From NCBI RefSeq assembly GCF_004923255.1, contig NZ_QYRT01000005.1:108212-172211 (forward strand): 64,000 bases of DNA, in the 5' to 3' direction. The position numbers and the translations under genes are program-made. The DNA comes from Subtercola vilae. Its GTDB lineage: Bacteria; Actinomycetota; Actinomycetes; Actinomycetales; Microbacteriaceae. This document shows, piece by piece, positions 41,963 to 50,419 of the stretch; position 1 is the stretch's first letter; every line of letters starts with the position of its first letter. The notes under the pieces are model-generated. The model was not told the origin of the DNA. It searched no databases and worked only from the letters and a program-made list of their open reading frames with translations.

Positions 41963-44044
41963 ATGAGCACGCACCCACCTGACTTCCTCGGTGCCGATTC
42001 CCCGCGTGCCGATTCCCCGCATGCCGATTCCCCGGGCGCCGACGCCCGCGGGCCCTCTTCGGCCAACGTCGAACCCGGTGCCGGATCAGCACACCACGTC
42101 GTGGCCGACCCTGCGAAGACCTCGCACGGCCGGGCCCGGCACTGGTTGCTGCAGGGGCTCGTCGACCAGTCGGGCCGCTACCAGGGCTCGTACGGCGTCA
42201 AGGCCGAAAAGACGCACACGTGGTGGCGCGTCATGTGCCTGACCGGCGTCGACTACTTCTCGACCCTCGGCTACCAGCCGGCCATCGCGGCTCTCGCCGC
42301 CGGGCTGCTGTCGCCCTTCGCCACCATCGTTCTGGTGTTGCTGACACTGTTCGGCGCCCTGCCGGTGTACCGCCGTGTAGCCCGCGAGAGTTTCAAGGGC
42401 GAAGGCTCGATCGCCATGCTCGAGCGGCTGTTGCCCTGGTGGGGCGGCAAGCTCTTCGTGCTCGTGCTGCTCGGATTCGCCGCCACCGACTTCATGATCA
42501 CCATCACCCTGTCGGCCGCTGATGCCACAGCGCACGCGATCGAGAACCCGTTCGCTCCGTCGTGGTTCCACGGCAACGAGGTCATCATCACGCTGGTGCT
42601 CATCGCTCTGCTCGGCGCCGTGTTCATCCGCGGCTTCAAAGAGGCCATCGGCATCGCCACTGTTCTGGTCGCCGTCTACCTGGTGCTGAACCTCGTCGTG
42701 GTCATCGTGGCCGTCGGCCACGTCGTGGGCAACACCGTCGTGATCACCGACTGGTGGAGCGCCCTGAACGCGCAGCACGGCAATCCACTGGTGATGGTCG
42801 GCATTGCTCTCATCGTGTTTCCGAAGCTCGCGCTCGGCCTCTCAGGCTTCGAGACCGGAGTCGCCGTGATGCCGCAGATCACCGGCGCAGCGACCGATAC
42901 CCCCGCGAACCCAGCCGCGCGCATCCGGGGCACCTGGCGACTGCTGACCACGGCCGCGGTGATCATGAGCACGTTCCTGATCGCCACGAGCATTGTGACC
43001 ACGCTGCTCATACCGCAGGCCGAGTTTCAGCCCGGCGGCGCGGCGAACGGCCGCGCGCTCGCCTTTCTCGCCCACGAGTACCTCGGCAGTGGGTTCGGCA
43101 CCTTCTATGACATCAGCACCATCTGCATTCTGTGGTTCGCCGGTGCGTCAGCCATGGCCGGCCTTCTGAACCTGGTGCCGCGCTACCTCCCCCGCTACGG
43201 CATGGCGCCGCAGTGGGTCAGGGCCGTGCGCCCGCTCGTGCTGGTCTTCACGGGCATCGCGTTTCTCATCACCGTCGCCTTCAAAGCGAATGTGGATGCC
43301 CAGGGCGGCGCCTATGCGACCGGAGTGCTCGTGCTCATCACGTCGGCGTCGGTTGCGGTGACCCTGTCGGCCAAGCGGCAGAAGCAGCCCAAGCGCACCA
43401 TCGGATTCGGCATCGTCTCGATCGTCTTTCTCTACACCACGGTCGCCAACGTGTTCGAACGGCCCGACGGTGTTCGTATCGCCGCCCTGTTCATTCTGGG
43501 CATCCTGGTCATCTCGCTGGTGTCACGGGTGCAGCGCAGCTTTCAGTTGCGGGCCACCTCGGTGACGCTCGACGAGTCGGCGCTCGAGTTTCTCCGCGCC
43601 GATGCCGAGCGGGGGGTCATCCACCTGATCGCCAACGAGCCTGACGACGGCAGCGCGCTCGAGTACCGCATCAAGAACAAAGAGGAACGCCACGACAGCC
43701 ACATTCCCACCAGCGCGAAGATCATCTTCGTAGAGGTGTACCCGGCCGACTCGTCGAACTTCGAAGAAGACCTGGTGGTTCGCGGGGTCATGAAGCACGG
43801 CTATCGCGTGCTCGAGGTGCGAAGCGGCAACGTGCCGAACACGCTCGCGGTGGTGCTGCTGACCATTCGAGACGAGACCGGAGTGGTGCCCGAGATCTAC
43901 TTCGAGTGGACCGAGGGCAACCCGGTGTCGAACATGCTGAAATTCTTGATCACCGGTGGCGGAGAGGTGGCCCCGGTCACCCGTGAAGTGCTGCGCGAGG
44001 CCGAGAAAGACGTCAGGTTGCGCCCCGCGGTCCACGTGAGCTGA
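41963..44044 (+). CDS. APC-superfamily permease (possible K+ or amino-acid uptake)
   Basis: The 693-residue protein has a disordered 70-residue N-terminus with three 15-bp-encoded ADSP repeats, then about twelve helices ([57 protein letters not shown]) and a 150-residue cytosolic C-terminal domain. The layout with a soluble C-domain resembles large APC permeases including the KimA potassium importers. The adjacent potassium channel and antiporter make K+ a reasonable guess, but amino acids are equally possible. The start is ATG 41963, with GGGAG 8 bp upstream. Its 3' end overlaps the convergent channel gene by 148 bp. Confidence 0.82.
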   Translation: MSTHPPDFLGADSPRADSPHADSPGADARGPSSANVEPGAGSAHHVVADPAKTSHGRARHWLLQGLVDQSGRYQGSYGVKAEKTHTWWRVMCLTGVDYFSTLGYQPAIAALAAGLLSPFATIVLVLLTLFGALPVYRRVARESFKGEGSIAMLERLLPWWGGKLFVLVLLGFAATDFMITITLSAADATAHAIENPFAPSWFHGNEVIITLVLIALLGAVFIRGFKEAIGIATVLVAVYLVLNLVVVIVAVGHVVGNTVVITDWWSALNAQHGNPLVMVGIALIVFPKLALGLSGFETGVAVMPQITGAATDTPANPAARIRGTWRLLTTAAVIMSTFLIATSIVTTLLIPQAEFQPGGAANGRALAFLAHEYLGSGFGTFYDISTICILWFAGASAMAGLLNLVPRYLPRYGMAPQWVRAVRPLVLVFTGIAFLITVAFKANVDAQGGAYATGVLVLITSASVAVTLSAKRQKQPKRTIGFGIVSIVFLYTTVANVFERPDGVRIAALFILGILVISLVSRVQRSFQLRATSVTLDESALEFLRADAERGVIHLIANEPDDGSALEYRIKNKEERHDSHIPTSAKIIFVEVYPADSSNFEEDLVVRGVMKHGYRVLEVRSGNVPNTLAVVLLTIRDETGVVPEIYFEWTEGNPVSNMLKFLITGGGEVAPVTREVLREAEKDVRLRPAVHVS
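41992..42036. repeat. 15-bp tandem repeat in the APC permease N-terminus
   Basis: Three copies of gtgccgattccccgc (the last two bases and first base vary) encode A-D-S-P-(R/H/G) units. Confidence 0.9.
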
Positions 44045-44901
44045 CTGCGGCCGAGTGGGTTTCGGCTGGGCTGGTTTCGGCTGGGCTGGTTTCGGCTGGG
44101 CTGGTTTCGGCTGGGCTGGTTTCGGCTGGGCTGGCTGCGCTTCAACGAACGCAGCTCCTGGGAGAACAGCTCACGCGAGTGGGCCAGTTCGAGCCGCATC
44201 TCCTCGATCTGAGCCGACAGTGCGTCGATGTGTTCGACGTTCGCGCGAAGCCCGCGCGTCTCGCCGCTGCGCACCCGCTCGACCAGCCAGCTCGCGAGGG
44301 TGGCGGTGACCACACCGAGCAGGGCGATGCCGGCCATCATGAGCCCCACCGCAATCAGCCGACCCTCGAACGTGACGGGTGTGTAGTCGCCGTAGCCCAC
44401 TGTGGTGATGGTGACGAAGGCCCACCACAGGGCGTCACCGATGGTGCGGATGTTCGCACCCGGCACGTTCTGCTCCGCGTCGAGCACACCGAGCGCTGCG
44501 ATGACCACGAGCATGCCCGCCGAGCCGATGACGTACACGGCGACCCGGCCGCGGAATGCCGTACCGGCCGTGCGTTGCAGCACCGTGAAAAGCATCACGA
44601 GGCGCAGCAGCCTGAGCGGCCGCAGCAGCGGAAGCGCCACGATCAGAAACTCGAGAAAGTGCACGAAGAACCAGTGCAGACGGCGAGGTGCCAACAGGAG
44701 TTCGACCACGTAGTCGACAACGAAGACGCCCCACACCGCCCACATGACAATCTCGGCGTACATGTGCGAGTTCGCCTGCAGGTTGCCGATCACATCCCAC
44801 GAGTACGCGACCAGAAAGAGCAGCGACACCCCCGTCAGCGGCCATTCCATCATCGTGTTCCAGGCCAGCTGACCCTCTGCACCGCGTCTGAAGCCGAACA
44901 T
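43897..44901 (-). CDS. Voltage-gated-like potassium channel
   Basis: The 334-residue protein has helices S1-S4 in the first 115 residues (S4-like [17 protein letters not shown], basic), a pore helix and the selectivity filter TTVGYGDY (residues 166-173), then S6 and a cytosolic coiled coil ([17 protein letters not shown], 223-239). It is a Kv-type tetrameric K+ channel. From residue 256 the sequence becomes five NQPSR repeats encoded by 15-bp repeats, followed by about 50 residues antisense to the end of the permease gene. That tail is probably not conserved. Start ATG 44901. Confidence 0.88.
   Translation of the reverse strand: MFGFRRGAEGQLAWNTMMEWPLTGVSLLFLVAYSWDVIGNLQANSHMYAEIVMWAVWGVFVVDYVVELLLAPRRLHWFFVHFLEFLIVALPLLRPLRLLRLVMLFTVLQRTAGTAFRGRVAVYVIGSAGMLVVIAALGVLDAEQNVPGANIRTIGDALWWAFVTITTVGYGDYTPVTFEGRLIAVGLMMAGIALLGVVTATLASWLVERVRSGETRGLRANVEHIDALSAQIEEMRLELAHSRELFSQELRSLKRSQPSRNQPSRNQPSRNQPSRNQPSRNPLGRSQLTWTAGRNLTSFSASRSTSRVTGATSPPPVIKNFSMFDTGLPSVHSK
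44061..44135. repeat. 15-bp tandem repeat, five copies
   Basis: Five essentially perfect units of ttcggctgggctggt lie between the permease stop and the channel coiled coil. They encode NQPSR repeats in the channel on the minus strand. Confidence 0.95.
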
Positions 44902-45007
44902 CGAACCGCCCCCGTCTCGTAGGCGCTGCCCTGTACCGAGAACGGGCAGAGCATGGTCTGAAGTTTACCCATCACGGCCACGACCGGCCTCACCCTCGTT
45001 CGGGGCA

Positions 45008-45028
45008 ACCCGCCTGTTCACGGCGGGT
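45008..45028 (-). terminator. Hairpin after the CYTH/CHAD gene
   Basis: ACCCGCC/GGCGGGT, 7-bp GC-rich stem with a 7-nt loop, 4 bp beyond the stop codon on the minus strand; no U-tract. Confidence 0.5.
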
Positions 45029-45032
45029 CACA

Positions 45033-46583
45033 TCACCTCGACGGCAACCACTTTTTCGCGTCTGTGAATTCGGCCCGGGCCCGCGCATACTCGGCGAGAG
45101 CCTGGTCTGAGCGTACTTGCTCGAGGGCGTGCAGCCGGCCGAATCCGAAGGTGTTCTCTCCCTCAGCAGAAGCGACGGCTGAGGTACTGACCAGCAGCTC
45201 TTGCAGGGTGAGGCTGTCGCGGTACTCCCCCAGCGCATCCTGCACCCGTTCGGCAGCGCCCGCGAGACGCCTGGCCTTGTCGCCGAAAATGGCGGTGTCG
45301 CCCGAGCTGACGGCCTCGACACCGAAGCGCAGTCGGCGGGCGGCCTTTCGTACGTGGTGGATGCGCAGGTTCCACTCCTCGGGATTCGCCGCGTCGTTCA
45401 CGGCCGCCATGCGTTCCCGTACCCGCCGATAGTCGTCTGAAATTCCTTTGGCGAGGGCCTTCGCGGCAGGCCGTTCAGATTTCGGGTTGAACGAAGGCAT
45501 GGCGCTGAACGCTTCGAGGGCATCCAGAAGCCTGAAATACCGCGCACTCGACATCAGACGGCGAAGGTAGGCCAGCGCACGCTGGTACTCGGCCTCTTTG
45601 CTGACGACCAGCCGCGCCAACACGGCTTCGTGCATGCGCTTGTTCGACTGCGAGCGCACCAGGTCGCGCGCCCGATCGTGCATCACCTGCGGGTCGCGGG
45701 CGTCGCCGAGAACGCCGCCGAACGCCCTCAGCTCGCTTTCCAGGTGTTTCGCCTCTGGTGACGACAGAATTGAACGGTAGGTGGCCAGCACACTGCGCAG
45801 TCGACGAACGGATGAGCGCATGGTGTGCACGGCACCCGCCTCGTCTTGGCGCACCAGAGGGTCGGCCGCCTTGAGCCTCAGCGTCTGTTCGGCCACGGCC
45901 GCTCGCAGTACGTCGCCCGCGCTGCTCTTCGACGTCAGCTCCCAGCGGGGGGCGGGGTCGCCCAGCCGCTCACGACCGAGGGCGTGGGCGAGCTTCGACA
46001 CGCTCGAGGCGGGCATGGCCCCGGCGCGGCCGAGTTCGTGCTCGATCGCGTCGAGTAGTGCCTGGCGTTTCTTCGGCGAGCCAGGGGCTGCCTCGGCGAG
46101 CTCGACCTCCCACTCACGCCACACCCGCACCTGGCCCGACATCACGTCGCCGGCCGACACCAGGTCGTCGCAGATCTCGGCCAGCGCCCGGCCGCTGTCG
46201 TCGAAGAGACAGGTTGTGGTGCGCGTGGTGGTCAGGCGCGCGACGGGTGAGACCTCTCGGTCGCGAACGTGCACCATGACCAGGTCGAGCACCGCTTCGG
46301 GAATGGGCGACTCGTCGCCGAGCGGCCAGTGCAGCTCCGTGCGCCCCTCGTCGCCCGGGAGCTTGATGTGCCAGCCCTCGTCTGCGCCGCCAACCCTGCG
46401 CCGAAGCACGATGCGCTGGGCTGCGAGCGCGAGGTCTGGAGTGTCGAAATAGACGGCTTCAAGGGTCACCGTGTCGGGCTCAGACGCGCTGGCGATCGAG
46501 GCTACCCCGATGAGGTCGGGCACCACACTCGAATCTGCCACGTCGTACTTTCGCTCGATCTCGATGTGCACCTGATGGTTCAT
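45033..46583 (-). CDS. CYTH and CHAD domain-containing protein
   Basis: The 516-residue protein combines an N-terminal CYTH (triphosphate tunnel) domain, starting HIEIERKYDV (the ExExK motif, residues 5-10), with a C-terminal CHAD helical domain rich in conserved His/Arg (AVHTMRSSVRRLRSVL, IHHVRKAARRLRFG). CYTH domains hydrolyse or make triphosphates and CHAD domains bind polyphosphate, so a polyphosphate-linked role is inferred. The start is ATG 46583, with TAGCGT 7 bp upstream; longer readings run into the divergent ptrB promoter. Confidence 0.92.
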   Translation of the reverse strand: MNHQVHIEIERKYDVADSSVVPDLIGVASIASASEPDTVTLEAVYFDTPDLALAAQRIVLRRRVGGADEGWHIKLPGDEGRTELHWPLGDESPIPEAVLDLVMVHVRDREVSPVARLTTTRTTTCLFDDSGRALAEICDDLVSAGDVMSGQVRVWREWEVELAEAAPGSPKKRQALLDAIEHELGRAGAMPASSVSKLAHALGRERLGDPAPRWELTSKSSAGDVLRAAVAEQTLRLKAADPLVRQDEAGAVHTMRSSVRRLRSVLATYRSILSSPEAKHLESELRAFGGVLGDARDPQVMHDRARDLVRSQSNKRMHEAVLARLVVSKEAEYQRALAYLRRLMSSARYFRLLDALEAFSAMPSFNPKSERPAAKALAKGISDDYRRVRERMAAVNDAANPEEWNLRIHHVRKAARRLRFGVEAVSSGDTAIFGDKARRLAGAAERVQDALGEYRDSLTLQELLVSTSAVASAEGENTFGFGRLHALEQVRSDQALAEYARARAEFTDAKKWLPSR

Positions 46584-46588
46584 GCTTT

Positions 46589-46614
46589 CTACGCTAACGC
46601 AGCGGCTAGCGTAG
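46589..46614. promoter_or_regulatory. Palindromic divergent promoter of CYTH/CHAD gene and ptrB
   Basis: A perfect 8-bp inverted repeat CTACGCTA / TAGCGTAG with 10-bp spacer holds a TAGCGT -10 box on each strand. The plus-strand box (46607-46612) is 6 bp before the ptrB ATG; the minus-strand box (46591-46596) is 7 bp before the CYTH/CHAD ATG. Both transcripts should be leaderless. Confidence 0.65.
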
Positions 46615-46618
46615 ACAC

Positions 46619-48856
46619 ATGCACGAGCCTGAGAGCACCCCTGCCCGTACCCCCGCTGTCGCACCGGCCACGGCGCCGGTAGCCGCGAAGATCGCACACA
46701 CCCGCCGCCACCACGGCGACGAGTTCGTCGACAACTACGAGTGGCTGCGCGACCCCGAGAACGACGAGGTGCTGGCGCACCTCGCCGCCGAGAACACGTT
46801 CGCCGACCAGCAGACCGCCCATCTGGCCGGGCTCCGCTCGCGCATCTTCGACGAGATCAAGGCTCGAACGCTCGAGACCGACTTGTCGGTGCCCGTGCGG
46901 GAAGGCGAGTGGTGGTACTACACGCGCACGGTCGAAGGCAAGCAGTACGGCGTTCACGCGCGGGCACCCATCAGCGGGCGAGACGACTGGCAGCCGCCGC
47001 AACTCGTCGCGGGTGAGCCGGTACCGGGCGAGGTGGTGGTGCTCGACGACAACGTCGAAGCCGAGGGCACCGATTTCTACTCGCTCGGCAGTTTCGACGT
47101 GAGCACCGACGGAACCCTGCTCGCCTATGCGATCGACACTGTCGGTGACGAGCGGTACACCCTGCGCATCCGAAACCTGCTGACGGGCGCCGACCTCGCC
47201 GATGTGGTCGAGAACACGGCGCCGGGGGCCACCTTCTCTCTCGATGCGTCGCACGTGTTCTACCCGACGGTCGATGACGCGTGGCGGCCCGACACGGTGT
47301 GGCGGCACCGGGTGGGCGGCGTTCAGGGCGAGACGAACGCTGACGTCTCCGTCTTCACCGAGCCCGACGAGCGCTACTGGGTGGGGGTGGGGCTCACGCG
47401 CAGCCGTAGGTATCTCGAGATCGGCGTGGGTTCGAGCATCACGAGCGAGGCCTACCTGCTCGACGCGGCAGACCCCGAGGGCGAGTTCGCTGTCGTCTGG
47501 CCGCGAGTCGAGGGCGTCGAGTATTCGGTCGAGCACGCCGTCATCGGCGGCGTCGACAAGCTCCTCATCACGCACAACCGCAACGGTGACAACTTCGAGC
47601 TGGTCGAGGTGCCGGTGGATGCCCCCACCGACTCCGCCCGCCAGCACACCGTTCTGGCGCACGACCCCGAACGCCGGCTCGAGAGCGTCGACGCGTTCGA
47701 GACCCACCTCAGCGTTCAATACCGCCGCGATGCGCTCAGCAGGGTGGCGGTCATCCGGCTGGCTGGGACTGGTGATGGCACAGCTGATGGCGCAGGTGTA
47801 CATGACTCGGCGGGGTACGGCGAACTCGTCGAGCTTCCGTTCGATGAGCCGCTGTTCGCGTCGGGCACCGGCGGCAACCCCGAGTGGCGGCAGCCCACAC
47901 TACGGGTGGGATTCACCTCGTTCGTGACGCCGTCGACGGTGTACGACTACGTGGTGGCGACGGGTGAACTGCGCCTGCTGAAGCAGCAACCCGTTCTGGG
48001 CGGGTACGACTCGTCGCGGTACACGCAGCGGCGCGAGTGGGCCACTGCGCCCGACGGAACCCGCGTGCCCTTGTCGCTGGTGTACCTGACGCCGGGCGAC
48101 TCCGACGCGCCTGGCGTTGACAACTTCGCGCACACCGGGCCAGCTCCGCTGATTCTCTACGGGTACGGGTCGTACGAGGCGAGCATCGACCCGTCGTTCT
48201 CGGTCGCCAGGCTGTCGCTGCTCGACCGGGGGGTGGTCTTCGCCATCGCGCACGTTCGGGGCGGCGGAGAGCTCGGCCGCTGGTGGTACGAGAGCGGCAA
48301 GACCCTCACGAAACGAAACACCTTCAGCGATTTCATCGCGGCGGCGCGGCACCTCGTCGAGATCGGCCAGACGACCCCCGAACTGCTCGTCGCTCAGGGC
48401 GGCAGCGCGGGCGGGCTCCTGATGGGTGCGGTCGCAAACGACGCGCCTGAGCTGTTCGCGGGCATTCTCGCGCAGGTTCCGTTCGTCGATGCGCTGACGT
48501 CGATTCTCGACCCGTCGCTTCCGCTCACCGTCATCGAGTGGGATGAGTGGGGAGACCCCCTCCACGACCCAGAGGTGTATGCGTACATGAAGACGTATTC
48601 GCCCTACGAGAACGTGCGTGACGGGGTCAGGTACCCGCGCATCCTCGCTGTCACGAGCCTCAACGACACACGCGTGCTCTACGTCGAGCCAGCGAAATGG
48701 GTCGCGCGCCTGCGTGAAGCTGGCGCCGACCCGCTGCTGAAGATCGAGATGACCGCGGGCCACGGCGGCGTCAGCGGCCGCTACGAGCGCTGGAAAGAAG
48801 CGGCCTACGAATCAGCCTGGATGCTCGACGTTCTCGGCCGCACCCAAACCCCCTGA
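46619..48856 (+). CDS. ptrB: Oligopeptidase B-type S9 serine peptidase
   Basis: A 745-residue prolyl-oligopeptidase family enzyme with an N-terminal beta-propeller (starts DEFVDNYEWLRDPEN) and a C-terminal hydrolase domain containing the catalytic Ser in GGSAGGLL, a DTRV region with the Asp and the His in AGHGGVSGRYER. The paired DP-rich helix IEWDEWGDP and length support oligopeptidase B, which cleaves short peptides after Arg/Lys in the cytosol. ATG 46619 follows a TAGCGT box by 6 bp. The transcript ends at an 18-bp palindrome. Confidence 0.93.
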   Translation: MHEPESTPARTPAVAPATAPVAAKIAHTRRHHGDEFVDNYEWLRDPENDEVLAHLAAENTFADQQTAHLAGLRSRIFDEIKARTLETDLSVPVREGEWWYYTRTVEGKQYGVHARAPISGRDDWQPPQLVAGEPVPGEVVVLDDNVEAEGTDFYSLGSFDVSTDGTLLAYAIDTVGDERYTLRIRNLLTGADLADVVENTAPGATFSLDASHVFYPTVDDAWRPDTVWRHRVGGVQGETNADVSVFTEPDERYWVGVGLTRSRRYLEIGVGSSITSEAYLLDAADPEGEFAVVWPRVEGVEYSVEHAVIGGVDKLLITHNRNGDNFELVEVPVDAPTDSARQHTVLAHDPERRLESVDAFETHLSVQYRRDALSRVAVIRLAGTGDGTADGAGVHDSAGYGELVELPFDEPLFASGTGGNPEWRQPTLRVGFTSFVTPSTVYDYVVATGELRLLKQQPVLGGYDSSRYTQRREWATAPDGTRVPLSLVYLTPGDSDAPGVDNFAHTGPAPLILYGYGSYEASIDPSFSVARLSLLDRGVVFAIAHVRGGGELGRWWYESGKTLTKRNTFSDFIAAARHLVEIGQTTPELLVAQGGSAGGLLMGAVANDAPELFAGILAQVPFVDALTSILDPSLPLTVIEWDEWGDPLHDPEVYAYMKTYSPYENVRDGVRYPRILAVTSLNDTRVLYVEPAKWVARLREAGADPLLKIEMTAGHGGVSGRYERWKEAAYESAWMLDVLGRTQTP

Positions 48857-48872
48857 GCCTATATACCGTTTC

Positions 48873-48890
48873 GGGCGTGCGCGCACGCCC
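48873..48890 (+). terminator. Palindromic hairpin after ptrB
   Basis: GGGCGTGCGCGCACGCCC, a perfect 18-bp palindrome 16 bp beyond the ptrB stop; it can form an 8-bp GC stem with a tiny loop. Confidence 0.55.
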
Positions 48891-48913
48891 CGGCCGCGCA
48901 GGGTCGTGACTTG

Positions 48914-48919
48914 TAGGGT
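48914..48919 (+). promoter_or_regulatory. -10 box of the maltokinase gene
   Basis: TAGGGT exactly 6 bp before ATG 48926; leaderless transcript predicted. Confidence 0.55.
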
Positions 48920-48925
48920 GTAAGC

Positions 48926-50395
48926 ATGGCTGAAACATTGACCGACGACCATCGTGACGCCGTTCTCGCTGCGCTTGCCGAATGGATGCCCGCGCAGCGC
49001 TGGTTCGCAGGCAAAGGCACCACCCCCGCACTCCGGCTCATCGGCAGTTTCGACGTCGACTCGACTGCATCCGAGACGACGCAAGCCGCCGACGTTCGCG
49101 TCGCGACGTGGCTCGTGCTCGACGCCGGAGGGCAGCAGTCGAAGCTCTACCAGGTGCCGCTCACCTTTCGAAGCGAAGCGCTCCCAGCCCTGGCCGCCTC
49201 GCTCGTCACGACCCTCACCCCCACCCGCCTGCACGTCTACGACGGCGCCCACGACCCGGCCTACGCCGCCGCGCTTCTCGACCTCATCACCGCTGACGCC
49301 GTGACCGACCCCTCACACGGAGTGACGGCGTCGGGCCGCAGCCAGGTCGCCGGGCATCCACTCGTCACCACCGGCGCCAAAGTTCTGAGCGGCGAACAGT
49401 CGAACACGTCGATCATCATCAGGGTCGAGGGCCCCGGCGGCGAGCCGCACACGCCCGTCATCTGCAAGGTCTTCCGAGTGCTGCACCACGGCAACAATCC
49501 TGACGTCGTGCTGCAGTCGGCCCTCGCTAAAGCCGGGTCGACGAAGGTTCCCGCGTCGATCGGCAGCGTCGTGGGTCAGTGGGATGACACCCGCATGCCC
49601 GACGGCCGCACCTCGGGCCACCTCGCCTTCGCGCAGGAGTTCCTGCCGGGTGTGCAAGACGCCTGGCGCGTGGCCCTCGACGCCGTGGCCCGCGATGTTG
49701 CCGAAAACGGGCACTCGTTCATCGACGCCGCCCGCGCGCTCGGTGAGGCCACGGCCGAGATCCACCAGACCCTCGCCGACGTGCTGCCCACTCTCGAGCC
49801 CTCTCCCGATCTCATTGCGGGGGTCATGGCGAGCATGCGCCGACGCCACGGAGGCGCCGTTCGCGAAGTACCCGAACTCGCCCAGTACAGCGCGGCCATC
49901 GAGAAGCTGTTCGCGGCGGCCGAGGCGACTCCGTGGCCACGACTGCAGCGCATCCACGGCGACTACCACCTCGGCCAGGTGCTCGCGCTGCCGAACGGCG
50001 GCTGGGTGATCGTCGACTTCGAAGGCGAGCCGCTGCGCCCGATGGTCGAGCGCAGCCAGCCCGACCTCGCGCTCCGCGACATCGCCGGAATGCTGCGCTC
50101 GTTCGACTACGTCGCCGGCTCGTACGGCCAGAGCCTCGCGGTCGCATCGGCCGAGAGCGCGCAGAATGATGCCGTGACGGCGGCCGCTCAGTGGGCTCTG
50201 GATGCCCGCGCCGCGTTCCTCGACGGTTACATCGCCCGCTCGGGTTTCGACCTGCATGCCAATCACGCCCTGCTCGATGCGTTCGAGATCGACAAGGCGC
50301 TGTACGAGGCCATCTACGAGGTGCGAAACCGCCCCACGTGGCTGTCGATCCCGACCACTGCCGTCGCGCGGCTGGCAGGCGACTCCGGCGTCTGA
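48926..50395 (+). CDS. mak: Maltokinase-like phosphotransferase
   Basis: The 489-residue protein matches actinobacterial maltokinase (Pep2-like), which phosphorylates maltose to maltose-1-phosphate for the GlgE alpha-glucan pathway. Visible features are the N-terminal lid (WMPAQRWFAGKG, residues about 20-31), SGEQSNTSIII, and the aminoglycoside-phosphotransferase catalytic loop RIHGDYHLGQ with VDFEGEPLRP supplying the Mg ligands. The trehalose synthase gene often fused or adjacent (treS) is not in this window. The TAGGGT box 6 bp before ATG 48926 fixes the start. Confidence 0.88.
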   Translation: MAETLTDDHRDAVLAALAEWMPAQRWFAGKGTTPALRLIGSFDVDSTASETTQAADVRVATWLVLDAGGQQSKLYQVPLTFRSEALPALAASLVTTLTPTRLHVYDGAHDPAYAAALLDLITADAVTDPSHGVTASGRSQVAGHPLVTTGAKVLSGEQSNTSIIIRVEGPGGEPHTPVICKVFRVLHHGNNPDVVLQSALAKAGSTKVPASIGSVVGQWDDTRMPDGRTSGHLAFAQEFLPGVQDAWRVALDAVARDVAENGHSFIDAARALGEATAEIHQTLADVLPTLEPSPDLIAGVMASMRRRHGGAVREVPELAQYSAAIEKLFAAAEATPWPRLQRIHGDYHLGQVLALPNGGWVIVDFEGEPLRPMVERSQPDLALRDIAGMLRSFDYVAGSYGQSLAVASAESAQNDAVTAAAQWALDARAAFLDGYIARSGFDLHANHALLDAFEIDKALYEAIYEVRNRPTWLSIPTTAVARLAGDSGV

Positions 50396-50419
50396 CCCGC
50401 CCGCAGCCGCGCGCGCTGG

